Shown here piece after piece: positions 9,219 through 20,444 of a stretch of DNA of 64,000 nucleotides; position 1 is the stretch's first letter; every line of letters begins with the position of its first letter. The stretch is taken from assembly GCF_030730875.1 (NCBI RefSeq), contig NZ_JAVAMA010000003.1, positions 186,001 through 250,000 on the forward strand, given 5' to 3'. The position numbers and the translations under genes are program-made. This DNA comes from Sphingomonas sp. DG1-23 (GTDB taxonomy: Bacteria; Pseudomonadota; Alphaproteobacteria; Sphingomonadales; Sphingomonadaceae). The notes beneath the pieces are model-generated. The model worked only from the letters and a program-made list of their open reading frames with translations, was not told where the DNA came from and ran no database searches.

Positions 9219-12200
9219 TCACCGCTCCGCGTAAAACGCCTGCAACGGCTTCACGTCGAGGCTGTTGCGGCCCAGCGCCTCGATCGCCCGCGCCGTCGCC
9301 ACGCTCGCCGGCGCGGTGGTGAAATAGGGAATCTTCTGAGCCATCGCGGTGGCGCGGATGCTCGCCGAATCCTTGAGCGACTGCCAGCCCTCGGTCGAGT
9401 TGAAGATCAACGCGACGTCGCCGTCCTGGATCCGGTCGACGATGTGCGGCCGGCCCTGCGCGACCTTGTTGACCCGCTCGACCGCGATCCCCTCGGCCTC
9501 GAGATAGTCGGCGGTCCCGCCGGTCGCGATGATCCCGAAGCCGAGCCCGGCGAGGATCTGCACCCCCGGCAGCACCACCGGCTTGTCGCTGTCCTTGACG
9601 CTGACGAACAAGGTTCCGGACGAGGGCAGCACGGTCCCCGCCCCCAGCTGCGATTTGGCGAAGGCAGTAGCAAAATCGCTATCGATTCCCATCACTTCAC
9701 CCGTGGACTTCATTTCGGGTGAGAGCACCGGATCGACCCCGGGGAAGCGCGCCCAGGGGAACACCGCTTCCTTGACCGCGATATGATCGATGTCGCGATC
9801 GATCTTCGGCAGGTCCTTGAGCTTCTCGCCCGCCATCACCCGGCTGGCGATCTTGGCGACCGGCACGCCGATCGCCTTGGCGACGAAGGGGACGGTGCGG
9901 CTGGCGCGCGGATTGACTTCGATCAGATAGACCTGGCCGTCCTTGACCGCGAACTGGATGTTCATCAGCCCCTTGACCTTGAGCGCCCGCGCCAGCGCCT
10001 CGGTCTGCTTTTCGATCTCGGCGACGATCTCGGCCGACAGGCTGTAGGGCGGAATCGAGCAGGCGCTGTCGCCCGAATGGACGCCCGCCTCCTCGATATG
10101 CTGGAGCACGCCGGCGACCACGACATCGTCGCCATCGGCGATCGCATCGACATCGACCTCGATCGCATCGCGCAGATATTGGTCGATCAGCACCGGGCTG
10201 TCGCCCGAGACCTGCACTGCGGTCTGGATATAGTCGTCGAGCTGCTGGAGCGTGTCGACGATCTCCATCGCCCGCCCGCCGAGCACATAGGACGGCCGCA
10301 TCAGCACCGGGAAGCCGATCCGCTCGGCCGCCGCCACCGCTTCGTCGCGGCTCCGGGCGAGGCCGTTGGCAGGCTGCTTGAGCCCCAATCTGGCGACGAG
10401 ATCGGCGAAGCGCTCACGATCCTCGGCAAGGTCGATCGCGTCGGGCGACGTGCCGAGGATCGGGATCCCGGCCTCCTCGAGCGCCTTGGCCAGATTGAGC
10501 GGCGTCTGTCCGCCGAACTGGACGATCACTCCGACCAGCTCGCCGTTCGACTTCTCGACCTCGAGGATCTCGAGCACGTCCTCGGCGGTGAGCGGCTCGA
10601 AATAGAGCCGGTCGCTGGTGTCGTAATCGGTGCTCACCGTCTCCGGATTGCAATTGACCATGATCGTCTCATAGCCGGCATCGGCCAGCGCGAAGCAGGC
10701 GTGGCAGCAGCAATAATCGAACTCGATCCCCTGCCCGATCCGGTTCGGACCGCCGCCGAGGATGACCACCTTCTTGCGATCGGTGGGATTCGACTCGTTC
10801 TCGGGCTCGCCGAAGCTCGGCGCCTCATAGGTCGAGTACATGTACGGCGTCTTCGCCTCGAACTCGGCGGCGCAGGTGTCGATCCGCTTGAACACCGGAC
10901 GCACGCCGAGCTTGTGGCGCAGCTTCCGCACGTCCGCCTCGGTCACCCCGCCGCTCATCGCCTTGGCGACGTCGCCGATCAGCCCGTGGCTGCGCGCCAT
11001 CCGCTCGGAGCCTGCGCGCATGTTGACCGATTTGAGCGCGAGATACGCCAGCCTTTTGTCGCTGAATCCCATCGCCTTCAACTTGCGCATGCCGGCCGCG
11101 TCCTGCGGCAGCCCGCCGCGGCACACCTGCTCCTCCGCCGCGACGATCTCGGCGATCCGCTGGAGAAACCACGGGTCGTAAGCGGTCAGCGCCTGCACTT
11201 CGGCGACGGTGAAACCCTCGCGCAGCGCCTGCGCCGCGATCAGCAGCCGATCGGGGCTCCGGACGGCCAATGCCGCCTCGATCTCGTCGCGCGGCGCGCC
11301 GGCGAGACGGTCGACCTGGTTGAAGCCGCTCAATCCGGTCTCGAGCCCGCGCAATGCCTTCTGCATCGATTCATGGATGTTGCGGCCGATCGCCATCACC
11401 TCGCCGACCGACTTCATCGCCGTGCCCAAGGTCGCCTCGGCGCCCTTGAACTTCTCGAAGGCGAAGCGCGGGATCTTGGTGACGACGTAATCGATCGTCG
11501 GCTCGAACGACGCCGGCGTGGCCCCGGTGATGTCGTTGGTGATCTCGTCGAGCGTGTAGCCCACCGCCAATTTGGCCGCGACCTTGGCGATCGGGAAGCC
11601 GGTCGCCTTGGAAGCCAGCGCCGACGACCGCGACACACGCGGGTTCATCTCGATGACGATGAGGCGGCCGTCCTTGGGATTGACTGCGAACTGCACGTTC
11701 GAACCACCGGTTTCGACGCCGATTTCCCGAAGCACCGCGATCGATGCATTGCGCATGATCTGGTATTCCTTGTCGGTCAGCGTCAGCGCCGGCGCGACAG
11801 TGATCGAGTCCCCGGTATGCGTGCCCATCGCGTCGACATTCTCGATGCTGCAGATGATGATGGCGTTGTCGTTGCGATCCCGCACGACCTCCATCTCATA
11901 TTCTTTCCAGCCGAGCAGCGATTCCTCGATCAGCACCTCGGTGGTCGGCGAGAGATCGAGACCGCTGCGGACGATCGCGATGAATTCCTCGCGATTATAG
12001 GCGATGCCGCCGCCCGATCCGCCCATGGTGAAGCTCGGCCGGATGATCGCCGGCAGCCCGACATGCTCGAGCCCCGCCAGCGCCTCGGCTTCGCTATGCG
12101 CGATCGCCGAACGGGCGCTTTCGAGCCCGATCTTGGTCATCGCGTCCTTGAACTTGAGCCGGTCCTCGGCCTTGTCGATCGCCTCGGCATCGGCGCCGAT

Positions 12201-12545
12201 CATGATGCAGCCGAACTTCTCCAGCGTGCCGTCGTTCGCCAGCGCCAGCGCGGTGTTGAGCGCGGTCTGCCCGCCCATCGTCGGCAGCACCGCGTCGGGC
12301 CGCTCCTTCTCGATGATCCTGGCGACGATCGCCGGGGTGATCGGCTCGACATAGGTCGCGTCGGCGAGCTCGGGATCGGTCATGATCGTCGCCGGGTTCG
12401 AGTTGACCAGGACGATGCGATAGCCCTCTTCCTTGAGGGCCTTGATCGCCTGCGTGCCCGAATAATCGAACTCGCACGCCTGACCGATGACGATCGGCCC
12501 CGCGCCGATGACGAGGATGGAGGAGATGTCGGTGCGTTTGGGCAT
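9219..12545 (-). CDS. carB: Carbamoyl-phosphate synthase large subunit
   Basis: 1108 residues, full length. It makes carbamoyl phosphate from bicarbonate, ATP and CarA-derived ammonia for arginine and pyrimidine synthesis. Two homologous ATP-grasp halves are visible: the N-terminal half begins [30 protein letters not shown], and the second half restarts at the [19 protein letters not shown] segment (about residue 595). The C-terminal allosteric MGS-like domain (about 965-1108) contains [10 protein letters not shown]. The start overlaps the stop of the small upstream gene by one base (TAATG), so its translation is coupled to that gene rather than directly to carA. Confidence 0.98.
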   Translation of the reverse strand: MPKRTDISSILVIGAGPIVIGQACEFDYSGTQAIKALKEEGYRIVLVNSNPATIMTDPELADATYVEPITPAIVARIIEKERPDAVLPTMGGQTALNTALALANDGTLEKFGCIMIGADAEAIDKAEDRLKFKDAMTKIGLESARSAIAHSEAEALAGLEHVGLPAIIRPSFTMGGSGGGIAYNREEFIAIVRSGLDLSPTTEVLIEESLLGWKEYEMEVVRDRNDNAIIICSIENVDAMGTHTGDSITVAPALTLTDKEYQIMRNASIAVLREIGVETGGSNVQFAVNPKDGRLIVIEMNPRVSRSSALASKATGFPIAKVAAKLAVGYTLDEITNDITGATPASFEPTIDYVVTKIPRFAFEKFKGAEATLGTAMKSVGEVMAIGRNIHESMQKALRGLETGLSGFNQVDRLAGAPRDEIEAALAVRSPDRLLIAAQALREGFTVAEVQALTAYDPWFLQRIAEIVAAEEQVCRGGLPQDAAGMRKLKAMGFSDKRLAYLALKSVNMRAGSERMARSHGLIGDVAKAMSGGVTEADVRKLRHKLGVRPVFKRIDTCAAEFEAKTPYMYSTYEAPSFGEPENESNPTDRKKVVILGGGPNRIGQGIEFDYCCCHACFALADAGYETIMVNCNPETVSTDYDTSDRLYFEPLTAEDVLEILEVEKSNGELVGVIVQFGGQTPLNLAKALEEAGIPILGTSPDAIDLAEDRERFADLVARLGLKQPANGLARSRDEAVAAAERIGFPVLMRPSYVLGGRAMEIVDTLQQLDDYIQTAVQVSGDSPVLIDQYLRDAIEVDVDAIADGDDVVVAGVLQHIEEAGVHSGDSACSIPPYSLSAEIVAEIEKQTEALARALKVKGLMNIQFAVKDGQVYLIEVNPRASRTVPFVAKAIGVPVAKIASRVMAGEKLKDLPKIDRDIDHIAVKEAVFPWARFPGVDPVLSPEMKSTGEVMGIDSDFATAFAKSQLGAGTVLPSSGTLFVSVKDSDKPVVLPGVQILAGLGFGIIATGGTADYLEAEGIAVERVNKVAQGRPHIVDRIQDGDVALIFNSTEGWQSLKDSASIRATAMAQKIPYFTTAPASVATARAIEALGRNSLDVKPLQAFYAER

Positions 12546-12922
12546 TATGGCTTTCCGAAATACTTAGTGGCGAGGACGCCAAGCAAAGCGCCGACGCCGA
12601 TCTTGAGAAGGTCCCAGGCGCGTTCGCCCCAAGACACCGATCGAATGCGCCCGAGCAAGCTTTCCCGCTCAATCGCCTTAACTTTGGATACGGCCTCGTC
12701 ATTCAAGCTGAATAGGACTGACCGCTTTCCTTCTTCAGAAACCTCCATCAAGCTCCCGAAGCCAATTTTCTGCCAAGACCTGGCTAGTTCAGTAAGCTGC
12801 TCGACTGTCATCCTGGGAGCTAAATCTGATAGAGACGGTATGTGATCCTTATTCTTCAACGCCCATTTCACCGCTCGTCGCAATAGACGCAGGCGGGGAA
12901 TGGGAGGTTCGAACTCAATCAC
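12545..12922 (-). CDS. Unknown 125-aa protein between carA and carB: possible winged helix plus C-terminal membrane anchor
   Basis: Starts at a GTG (12922) that overlaps the carA stop (GTGA) and ends at a TAA that overlaps the carB ATG by one base, so it is inserted seamlessly into the operon. Base composition is visibly more AT-rich than its neighbours. The N-terminal two thirds look like a small helical DNA-binding-type fold: helices around [10 protein letters not shown] and [16 protein letters not shown], then a beta-hairpin-like [16 protein letters not shown] and another helix. The last about 22 residues ([19 protein letters not shown]) are a tail anchor. I do not recognise a family. The composition and position suggest horizontal acquisition. 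The GTG start is inferred from the overlap. Confidence 0.65.
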   Translation of the reverse strand: MIEFEPPIPRLRLLRRAVKWALKNKDHIPSLSDLAPRMTVEQLTELARSWQKIGFGSLMEVSEEGKRSVLFSLNDEAVSKVKAIERESLLGRIRSVSWGERAWDLLKIGVGALLGVLATKYFGKP

Positions 12923-14124
12923 CCCATCATCCCCACGAACTTCTCGAACAGGTATAAGCTGTCCTGCGGCCCCGGGCTGGCCTCGGGGTGATATTGCACC
13001 GCGAATGCCGGCCGATCGGTCAGCTCGAAGCCAGCATTCGACCCGTCGAACAGCGACACGTGCGTCTCGCGCGCGTTCTCCGGCAGCGTCTCGCTCAGCA
13101 CCGCAAAGCCGTGGTTCATGCTGGTGATCTCGACGGCGCCGTCGCTCAGCCTTTTGACCGGGTGATTGGCGCCGCGATGGCCCTGGAACATCTTGCTGGT
13201 CTGCGCGCCCACCGCCAGCGCCATCAATTGGTGGCCGAGACAGATGCCGAACACCGGCTTGCCGCTGTCGAGCATCTGCCGGATCACCGGCACGGCATAC
13301 TCGGCGGTCGCGGCGGGGTCGCCGGGGCCGTTGGACAGGAAGAAGCCATCGGGCGCGAACGACATAGCCTGCTCGAAGGTCGCGGTGGCGGGGAGCACGG
13401 TCACCCGCGCGCCGGCACGGGCGAGGTTGCGGAAGATATTGTGCTTCGAGCCGTAATCGATCGCGACGATATGCGGCTTGTCCCCGGGCGCGCCACCTGC
13501 GCTCCCCTCCCGCTCGCGGGAGGGGAATGAAGAGGCGTCGTCCCCATACCCAAACCCAAGCCGCCAGACGCCGCCTTCCCAGCCATAATGCGTCTCGGTG
13601 GTGACCGCGATGGCGAGGTCCATGCCCTCCAGGCCCGGCCATTCGCGCGCCATCTGGAGCAGCAGCGGGATATCGAACTCGCCTGCCGCCGAATGCGCGA
13701 TCACGCCGTTGGGCGCTCCGCCGGCGCGGATGCGCCGGGTCAGCGCCCGGGTGTCGATCCCCGACAGCCCGATCCGCGCATGCTTCTTCATCCACACATC
13801 GAGATGCTCGGTCGAACGGAAGTTGCTCGGCTCGGTGACGTCCTCGCGGACGATCATCCCCAATGCATGCGGCTGGTCGGCCTCGACATCGTCGGGATTG
13901 GCGCCGACATTGCCGATATGCGGGAAAGTGAAGTTGATGATCTGACCGGCGAAGCTCGGGTCGGTCATGATCTCCTGATAGCCGGTCATCGCGGTGTGGA
14001 AGCACACCTCGCCGACGGCCTGCCCTTCGGCGCCGAATCCCCTGCCCCAGATCACGTCGCCCGAGGCGAGGACCAGCACGCCGGTGGCTCCAGCGGGCAT
14101 AGACACGGGTTTGGCTTCGGCCAT
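12919..14124 (-). CDS. carA: Carbamoyl-phosphate synthase small (glutaminase) subunit, with repeat-derived insertion
   Basis: 401 residues from the ATG at 14124, chosen because GGAG lies 11 bases upstream; an ATG 18 bases earlier is also possible. The N-terminal CPSase domain is followed by a class I glutamine amidotransferase domain with the nucleophile Cys in GICLGHQLMALA and the His/Glu pair in QYHPEASPGP. Between the domains, about residues 190-215, is an unusual Ser/Gly/Arg-rich linker (ASSFPSREREGSAGG). It is encoded by a copy of the palindromic repeat found between genes elsewhere in this window. The frame is kept, so the protein is probably functional. First gene of carA-orf-carB. Confidence 0.96.
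   Translation of the reverse strand: MAEAKPVSMPAGATGVLVLASGDVIWGRGFGAEGQAVGEVCFHTAMTGYQEIMTDPSFAGQIINFTFPHIGNVGANPDDVEADQPHALGMIVREDVTEPSNFRSTEHLDVWMKKHARIGLSGIDTRALTRRIRAGGAPNGVIAHSAAGEFDIPLLLQMAREWPGLEGMDLAIAVTTETHYGWEGGVWRLGFGYGDDASSFPSREREGSAGGAPGDKPHIVAIDYGSKHNIFRNLARAGARVTVLPATATFEQAMSFAPDGFFLSNGPGDPAATAEYAVPVIRQMLDSGKPVFGICLGHQLMALAVGAQTSKMFQGHRGANHPVKRLSDGAVEITSMNHGFAVLSETLPENARETHVSLFDGSNAGFELTDRPAFAVQYHPEASPGPQDSLYLFEKFVGMMG
13504..13525. repeat. Palindromic repeat inserted in frame within carA
   Basis: A palindrome of the CCCCTCCCGC family (loop TC here) lies inside the carA coding sequence and encodes part of FPSREREGS. The insertion sits at the linker between the two CarA domains just before the IDYGSKHN motif, where extra residues are tolerated. 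Homologues would be expected to lack it. Confidence 0.8.
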
Positions 14125-14172
14125 GTAAGGGTGGCGCTCCATTAGGGTTGCTGCGATGTCGCTAAGGGGTGG

Positions 14173-14201
14173 CGGCTAGACCCCTGTCCGCCCCGCGTCA
14201 A
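14173..14201 (-). promoter_or_regulatory. Candidate sigma-70 promoter of carA
   Basis: On the minus strand TTGACG (14201-14196), a 17-base spacer and TAGCCG (14178-14173) lie 49 bases before the chosen carA start. The -35 is good and the -10 weak. Confidence 0.4.
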
Positions 14202-14263
14202 CCGGTTCACGGACGCCGCCGCTTGCGTTAGGGCTGATCGCTTTCCGATTATCGAGAGAGACC

Positions 14264-14716
14264 ATGATTCGCGACGACATCAAAGCCGCGCAGATCGCCG
14301 CCATGAAGGCCGGTGACAAGGAAGCGCGCGGCGCCATCAGCCTGATCCAGGCCGCGATCAAGAATCGCGACATCGAGGCGCGCACCGGCAAGGCGCCCGA
14401 GGACGACGACGCGCTCGTCGTCGAAGTGCTCCAGAAGATGGTCAAGCAGCGCCGCGAATCGATCGAGATGTACAGCAAGGGCGGCCGCCAGGAGCTCGCC
14501 GACGCCGAAGCCGCCGAAGTCGCGGTGATCGAACGGTTTCTGCCGCAGCAGATGAGCGAGGCGGAGACCGCCGCGGCGATCGAGGCGATCAAGGCCGAAC
14601 TGGGCGCGAGCGGCATGAAGGACATGGGCCGGGTGATGGCCGAACTGAAGGCGCGCCACGCGACCACGCTGGACATGAGCAAGGCGAGCGCAGCGGTGAA
14701 GGCGGCGCTGTCGTAG
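14264..14716 (+). CDS. yqeY: GatB/YqeY domain protein
   Basis: 150 residues, the standard size of the YqeY family, whose helical domain resembles the tRNA-binding tail of GatB (amidotransferase). Conserved stretches include a helical N-terminus (MIRDDIKAAQIAAMKAGDKE), the LVVEVLQKMVKQRRESIEMY region and the C-terminal GASGMKDMGRVMAELKA. Exact role is unknown. It is commonly found just upstream of dnaG and rpoD in alphaproteobacteria. Here a GIY-YIG gene and two repeat elements intervene. Start ATG with GAGAGAG upstream. Confidence 0.92.
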   Translation: MIRDDIKAAQIAAMKAGDKEARGAISLIQAAIKNRDIEARTGKAPEDDDALVVEVLQKMVKQRRESIEMYSKGGRQELADAEAAEVAVIERFLPQQMSEAETAAAIEAIKAELGASGMKDMGRVMAELKARHATTLDMSKASAAVKAALS

Positions 14717-14730
14717 CCGAGATCTTTCTC

Positions 14731-14801
14731 CCGTTCGTTTCGAGCGAAGTCGAGAAACGGAGACTTGGGACACGCTTCTCGACTACACTCGAAGCGAACG
14801 G
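14731..14801. repeat. Palindromic repeat, TCGAGCGAAGTCGAGAAACG family, copy 1
   Basis: Two arms of about 29 bases (14731-14760 and 14773-14801) are imperfect inverse complements around a 12-base loop. The same element recurs at 15097-15177, so two copies flank the GIY-YIG gene. The GGAGG just after this copy is a possible ribosome binding site for that gene, about 13 bases from its ATG. Confidence 0.85.
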
Positions 14802-14816
14802 AGGTACGGGCCGGCA

Positions 14817-15218
14817 ATGGCATTCTGGGCGTACATGCTGAGATGTTCGGACGGGCGCTACTACACCGGCCACACCGACAATCTCGAACGCCGGATCGGC
14901 GAGCACCAGAGCGGCGCCTGCGACTACACCTCGCGCCGCCTTCCGGTCGAACTCGTGTGGAACGAAGGCTTTCCCAGCCGGATCGAAGCGCTCGAAGCCG
15001 AACGCATCGTCGCCGGCTGGTCCCGCGCCAAGAAGGAAGCGCTCATCGCCGGGGACTGGAAGCGGGTATCGTTCTTCTCCCGGCCACCGAAAGAGCGTTT
15101 CTCGACTTCGCTCGAAACGAACGGAGATGGTTTGTCGATTGCCCCCTCACCGCTCGTTTCCAGCGAAGTCGAGAAACCTGATACGCGAAGCACCAAGCCA
15201 CCGGCCCCCGCACGATGA
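14817..15218 (+). CDS. GIY-YIG nuclease family protein with repeat-encoded C-terminal tail
   Basis: 133 residues. The GIY-YIG domain (residues 1-80) belongs to the UPF0213/YhbQ-like group: AYMLRCSDGRYYTGHTDNLERRI carries the paired Tyr and the Arg of the active site, and Glu62 in ALEAERIVAGW is the metal ligand. Family members normally end about residue 85-95. From about residue 92 the sequence (RFSTSLETNGDG... SSEVEKPDTR) is the translation of a palindromic repeat, so the natural 3' end seems to have been overwritten. The stop overlaps the dnaG start (ATGA). It probably acts in DNA repair or processing; homing activity is not implied. Confidence 0.85.
   Translation: MAFWAYMLRCSDGRYYTGHTDNLERRIGEHQSGACDYTSRRLPVELVWNEGFPSRIEALEAERIVAGWSRAKKEALIAGDWKRVSFFSRPPKERFSTSLETNGDGLSIAPSPLVSSEVEKPDTRSTKPPAPAR
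15097..15177. repeat. Palindromic repeat, TCGAGCGAAGTCGAGAAACG family, copy 2 (inside coding sequence)
   Basis: Arms 15097-15120 and 15154-15177 are near-perfect inverse complements (24 bases). They match the arms of the copy at 14731-14801. This copy lies wholly within the open frame of the GIY-YIG gene and supplies its C-terminal tail. Confidence 0.85.
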
Positions 15219-17092
15219 GCCTCACCCCCCAGTTCCTCGACGAGCTCCGCGCCCGCACCCTGCTCTCCGGCCTCATCGCCAAGACGGTCAAGCTTCAGAA
15301 AGCGGGAAGAGAGTTCCGCGCCTGCTGCCCGTTCCACAACGAGAAGACGCCGAGCTTCTACGTCAACGACGACAAGGGCTTTTACCACTGCTTCGGCTGC
15401 AGCGCGCATGGCGATGCGATCCGCTGGATGACCGATCAGCGCGGGCTGCCCTTCATCGATGCGGTCAAGGAACTGGCGCAGGCCGCGGGCATGGAGATGC
15501 CCGAGCCGGACCGCCGCGCCGCCGAAAAGGCCGAACGCGCCAAGGGGCTGCACGAGGCGATGGTCGACGCCGCGGCGTGGTTCGTCGAGCGGCTGAACGG
15601 CATCGAGGGCGCCGAGGCGCGGGGCGTGCTCAAGCGCCGCGGCATCACCGAAGAGACCGCGCGCAGCTTCGGCCTCGGCTTCGCCCCCGATTCGCGCGGC
15701 AAGCTCAAGCAGGCGCTCGCGACCTATGGCGACGCGATGCTGGTCGAGGCCGGCATGCTGATCCAGGTCGAGGAAAAGGAGCCGTACGACCGCTTCCGTG
15801 GCCGGCTGATGATCCCGATCCGCGACGTCCGCGGCCGGGCGATCGCGTTCGGCGGGCGCATCATCGGCGACGGCGAGCCCAAATATCTCAATTCCCCCGA
15901 AACCCCGCTCTTCGACAAGGGCCGGACGCTCTACAATCTCGATCGCGCCCAGGCCGCGGCGCGCAAATCCGGACGGATCATCGCGGTCGAAGGCTATATG
16001 GACGTCATCGCGCTCGCCCAGGCCGGGTTCGCGGAAGCCGTCGCCCCGCTCGGCACGGCGCTCACCGAGCATCAGCTCGAGCGGCTGTGGCGGATGGCCG
16101 AGGTGCCCCTGCTCTGCTTCGACGGCGATTCCGCCGGGCAGAAGGCCGCGCTCCGGGCGGCGCATCGCGCGTTGCCGATGCTCCAGCCGGGCCGCAGCCT
16201 CGCCTTCGTCACCTTGCCCGACGGGCTCGATCCCGACGATCTCGTCCGCACCAAAGGCGCGGCGGCGTTCGAGGCTCTGCTCAAGGCGCCCCAGCCTCTG
16301 GTCGACCGGCTGTGGCAGAGTGAGCTCGCCGCCGAGCCGCTCGACACGCCCGAGCAGCGCGCCGGGCTCAAGCGCCGGCTCGGTGCGCTCGCCGAGAGCA
16401 TCGCCGACGGCAATGTGAAGCACGAATATCTCGCCGAGTTCCGCGAACGCATCGACGCGCATTTCGGCCGCGGACCGCGCGCCTTCGAGGCCCGGTCCCC
16501 GCGCGGCCCCGCGCCCGCCCGCGGCAAGCGCGACAGGCGCGGCAATTGGCAGCCGCCCGAGGCGCCGCCCTCGGCGATCGCACGCAGCCTCGGCGCCGGC
16601 GGGCTCGACCCGATCCTCGCCCGCGCGGTGCTCGCCGGGCTGATCCGCCACCCTGCCGAGATCGCCCGCCACATGGAAGTGCTCGGCAGTCTGCGCAGTG
16701 CCTCGGGCGCGCTCGGCAAATTGTTCGAGGCGGTGATCGACGTCGCGCTGGAGGACCGGCAGCTTGATAGCGGCAAAGTTCTCACCATATTGGCGCGATC
16801 CGGCTTCGATTCTGTGGCGAGCGATCTGTTGAGAGCCGACACGTTGCCTTTCTCGTTCACCCGCAATCAGGCGGACGAAGCGAAGGCGCGCGAGGATCTG
16901 AACGAGGCGATCGCAGTGATGGTGGCGCAGCCCGCGGTGGACGCGGCGCTCGCCGAGGCCACCGCGGCGTTGAGCAGGGACGGATCGGAAGAGGCGTTCA
17001 CACGTCAGGTGGCACTTTCGCGGACGCGGCAGGAGCTGCACGCACGGCTTGCGAATCTGATGCTTGCGGACGAAGAAGATTTCGAGGATTAG
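15215..17092 (+). CDS. dnaG: DNA primase
   Basis: 625 residues. It synthesises RNA primers for the replication fork. The N-terminal CHC2 zinc ribbon is visible (CCPFHNEKTPSFYV ... YHCFGCSAHGD, about residues 39-66). The Toprim catalytic core includes VEGYMDVIALAQAGF and the acidic CFDGDSAGQKAA. The C-terminal DnaB-interaction region is preceded by a Pro/Arg-rich linker (about residues 420-450). The ATG overlaps the stop of the GIY-YIG gene by 4 bases. rpoD follows after 42 bases, the familiar primase-sigma70 pairing. Confidence 0.97.
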   Translation: MSLTPQFLDELRARTLLSGLIAKTVKLQKAGREFRACCPFHNEKTPSFYVNDDKGFYHCFGCSAHGDAIRWMTDQRGLPFIDAVKELAQAAGMEMPEPDRRAAEKAERAKGLHEAMVDAAAWFVERLNGIEGAEARGVLKRRGITEETARSFGLGFAPDSRGKLKQALATYGDAMLVEAGMLIQVEEKEPYDRFRGRLMIPIRDVRGRAIAFGGRIIGDGEPKYLNSPETPLFDKGRTLYNLDRAQAAARKSGRIIAVEGYMDVIALAQAGFAEAVAPLGTALTEHQLERLWRMAEVPLLCFDGDSAGQKAALRAAHRALPMLQPGRSLAFVTLPDGLDPDDLVRTKGAAAFEALLKAPQPLVDRLWQSELAAEPLDTPEQRAGLKRRLGALAESIADGNVKHEYLAEFRERIDAHFGRGPRAFEARSPRGPAPARGKRDRRGNWQPPEAPPSAIARSLGAGGLDPILARAVLAGLIRHPAEIARHMEVLGSLRSASGALGKLFEAVIDVALEDRQLDSGKVLTILARSGFDSVASDLLRADTLPFSFTRNQADEAKAREDLNEAIAVMVAQPAVDAALAEATAALSRDGSEEAFTRQVALSRTRQELHARLANLMLADEEDFED

Positions 17093-17134
17093 GGCGGCGT
17101 ATAATAGCCGCCATCAGAATTTCGAGGGCAATTG

Positions 17135-19168
<2,034 letters not shown>

Positions 19169-19195
19169 GTCGACATCGACAGCGCCTGAAAAACG

Positions 19196-19233
19196 AACAC
19201 CCCCGGAATTGCTTCCGGGGGTGTTCTGGTTTT
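19196..19233 (+). terminator. Intrinsic terminator of rpoD
   Basis: An 11-base-pair stem (AACACCCCCGG / CCGGGGGTGTT) with a short loop is followed by CTGGTTTT, 27 bases after the rpoD stop. Confidence 0.85.
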
Positions 19234-19483
19234 CGAGACGGGCATCCCCTGCCCGTCTTAACGTCGCCCGGCCTTGTTCGGCGGCCGTGCAACGCTCCTC
19301 CCCCCGGATCGAAAACCGGTCGCTCGTCGCGCCTGGCCGCGCCCCCCGGTGCGGCCTGCAGCAACGCTGCGCAGGCAATCCCGATAGCGGATCACCGCCT
19401 TTCCACCGTTGAACGCATGTGCCGCCGCCTTGCGCGGCGATGTCACCGCGCTTGATTTGGCGTTAAACGACGGGAGCGGCGCC
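19234..19483. other. Intergenic region after rpoD terminator
   Basis: About 250 bases between the rpoD terminator and the convergent secreted-protein gene. Short frames exist on both strands, but none has a ribosome binding site or recognisable sequence. I see no RNA gene or repeat. Confidence 0.3.
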
Positions 19484-19972
19484 TTATTTTGGGACGGCTT
19501 GCCACACTGCCGCGGCCACGCCGCCGCCGCCGACACTGAACGGCGGGCTGTCGTCATTGCCATCGAGCCGCAGCACGAAGGCAGCGCCGAGCGGCGACCG
19601 GCGCTGCCGCGGACGCGGCTGCGCGCGCAGGACGTCGTAGACCGCATAGCTGCCGCCTGCTCGGGCTGTGACTTCGGGCGAGGGATCGCGTTCGAGCGTG
19701 GACGGTGCGCCCTGCCGGCTTTCCGCCGTCAGCCGCGCCGCGGGCAGGCCTTCGAGCCGCGCATTGCCCGCCGGAAGCATGAAGCGCTGCGGCCGAGACT
19801 TGTCGACCGCCGGCGCCGGCACACGTTGCGTGGCGGGATCCTTGATCAGCCGAGGAAATGCGATGCCACGCTGCGCGACAGGCGATCGCGAATGGACGCC
19901 GGAGCGCTCGCCTGCCGACGCGGGACAGGACAGTCCACCAAGGATCACACAGCAAACCAGCATCTTGCGCAT
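19484..19972 (-). CDS. Hypothetical secreted protein
   Basis: 162 residues from the ATG at 19972, chosen because GGGGAAA precedes it and because it gives a clean signal peptide (MRKMLVCCVILGGLSCPASA). The Cys at 16 in GGLSCPAS could be a weak lipobox, so a lipoprotein is possible. The mature part is rich in Arg, Pro and Ala in the first half. It ends with a glycine stretch (SVGGGGVAAAVWQAVPK). I do not recognise a family. It lies alone between rpoD and a PilZ gene. Confidence 0.55.
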   Translation of the reverse strand: MRKMLVCCVILGGLSCPASAGERSGVHSRSPVAQRGIAFPRLIKDPATQRVPAPAVDKSRPQRFMLPAGNARLEGLPAARLTAESRQGAPSTLERDPSPEVTARAGGSYAVYDVLRAQPRPRQRRSPLGAAFVLRLDGNDDSPPFSVGGGGVAAAVWQAVPK

Positions 19973-20065
19973 CACCGTTTCCCCAAACCAGTGAAGTCCG
20001 GTCAAGCTGACCTACCCGCGATCATAACACAATGCAGGCCGGCTTCGTTCCGCCGCATTCGGCAC

Positions 20066-20401
20066 TCACTGCGCCGTAAGTATATCAAATTCCTCGGTCG
20101 TCAGGGGTGTCTGGAACTCGAGGCCGGCCTCGAAATCATGCGCCCATACCACGCGGGCGGAGCATTGCCCGATGCCGGAAAGCGTCAGCCAGAGCATCGT
20201 GCCGGCGCGAAGTTCCGAATAGGTCTGGAGCCGCGCCCCGTTGATCGAAAGATCGGTGACGCGGCAGAGCGCGCGATCGAGCCCGCCGCGGCCGACCCGC
20301 GCATCGAGCGACACCGGTGCGCGCGGCGTACGGCGCCGGCCGAGGCTCTCCGCCGGTTCGAATTCGGCCGCGAACGAGGCATGTCTGAGGTGCGTCGCCA
20401 T
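20066..20401 (-). CDS. PilZ domain protein
   Basis: 111 residues, essentially a single PilZ domain. The c-di-GMP binding signature is recognisable: RRRTPRAPVSL (the RxxxR segment, about residues 22-32) and TDLSINGARL (the D/NxSxxG segment, about 49-58), followed by beta strands ending in VVWAHDFEAGLEFQ. It probably binds cyclic di-GMP and relays it to an unknown partner. A CtrA-like half-site pair lies just upstream of the start. Confidence 0.85.
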   Translation of the reverse strand: MATHLRHASFAAEFEPAESLGRRRTPRAPVSLDARVGRGGLDRALCRVTDLSINGARLQTYSELRAGTMLWLTLSGIGQCSARVVWAHDFEAGLEFQTPLTTEEFDILTAQ

Positions 20402-20424
20402 GCCCGAAGGCTAGGCTTTTTTGG

Positions 20425-20439
20425 CTAAAGCCGCGTTAA
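20425..20439 (-). promoter_or_regulatory. Possible CtrA box upstream of the PilZ gene
   Basis: The minus strand reads TTAA-CGCGGCT-TTAG, one mismatch from the alphaproteobacterial CtrA consensus TTAA-N7-TTAA, 24 bases before the PilZ ATG. Short and therefore weak evidence. Confidence 0.3.
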
Positions 20440-20444
20440 CGACG

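Noticed and set aside
9783..12845. 1020-codon open frame antisense to carB
   Set aside because: It is the reverse shadow of carB in high-GC DNA: Asp/Arg/His/Leu-rich composition, no ribosome binding site, no recognisable domain. The same applies to the long antisense frames over rpoD (17114-19378) and bamA (22847-24997).
14817..15218. Homing endonuclease interpretation of the GIY-YIG gene
   Set aside because: The domain is the short UPF0213/YhbQ-like type without a DNA-recognition domain, and it is not inside an intron or intein.
19258..19647. Minus-strand 129-codon frame downstream of rpoD
   Set aside because: It overlaps the better-supported secreted protein gene in another frame, is Arg/Ser-rich and lacks a ribosome binding site.
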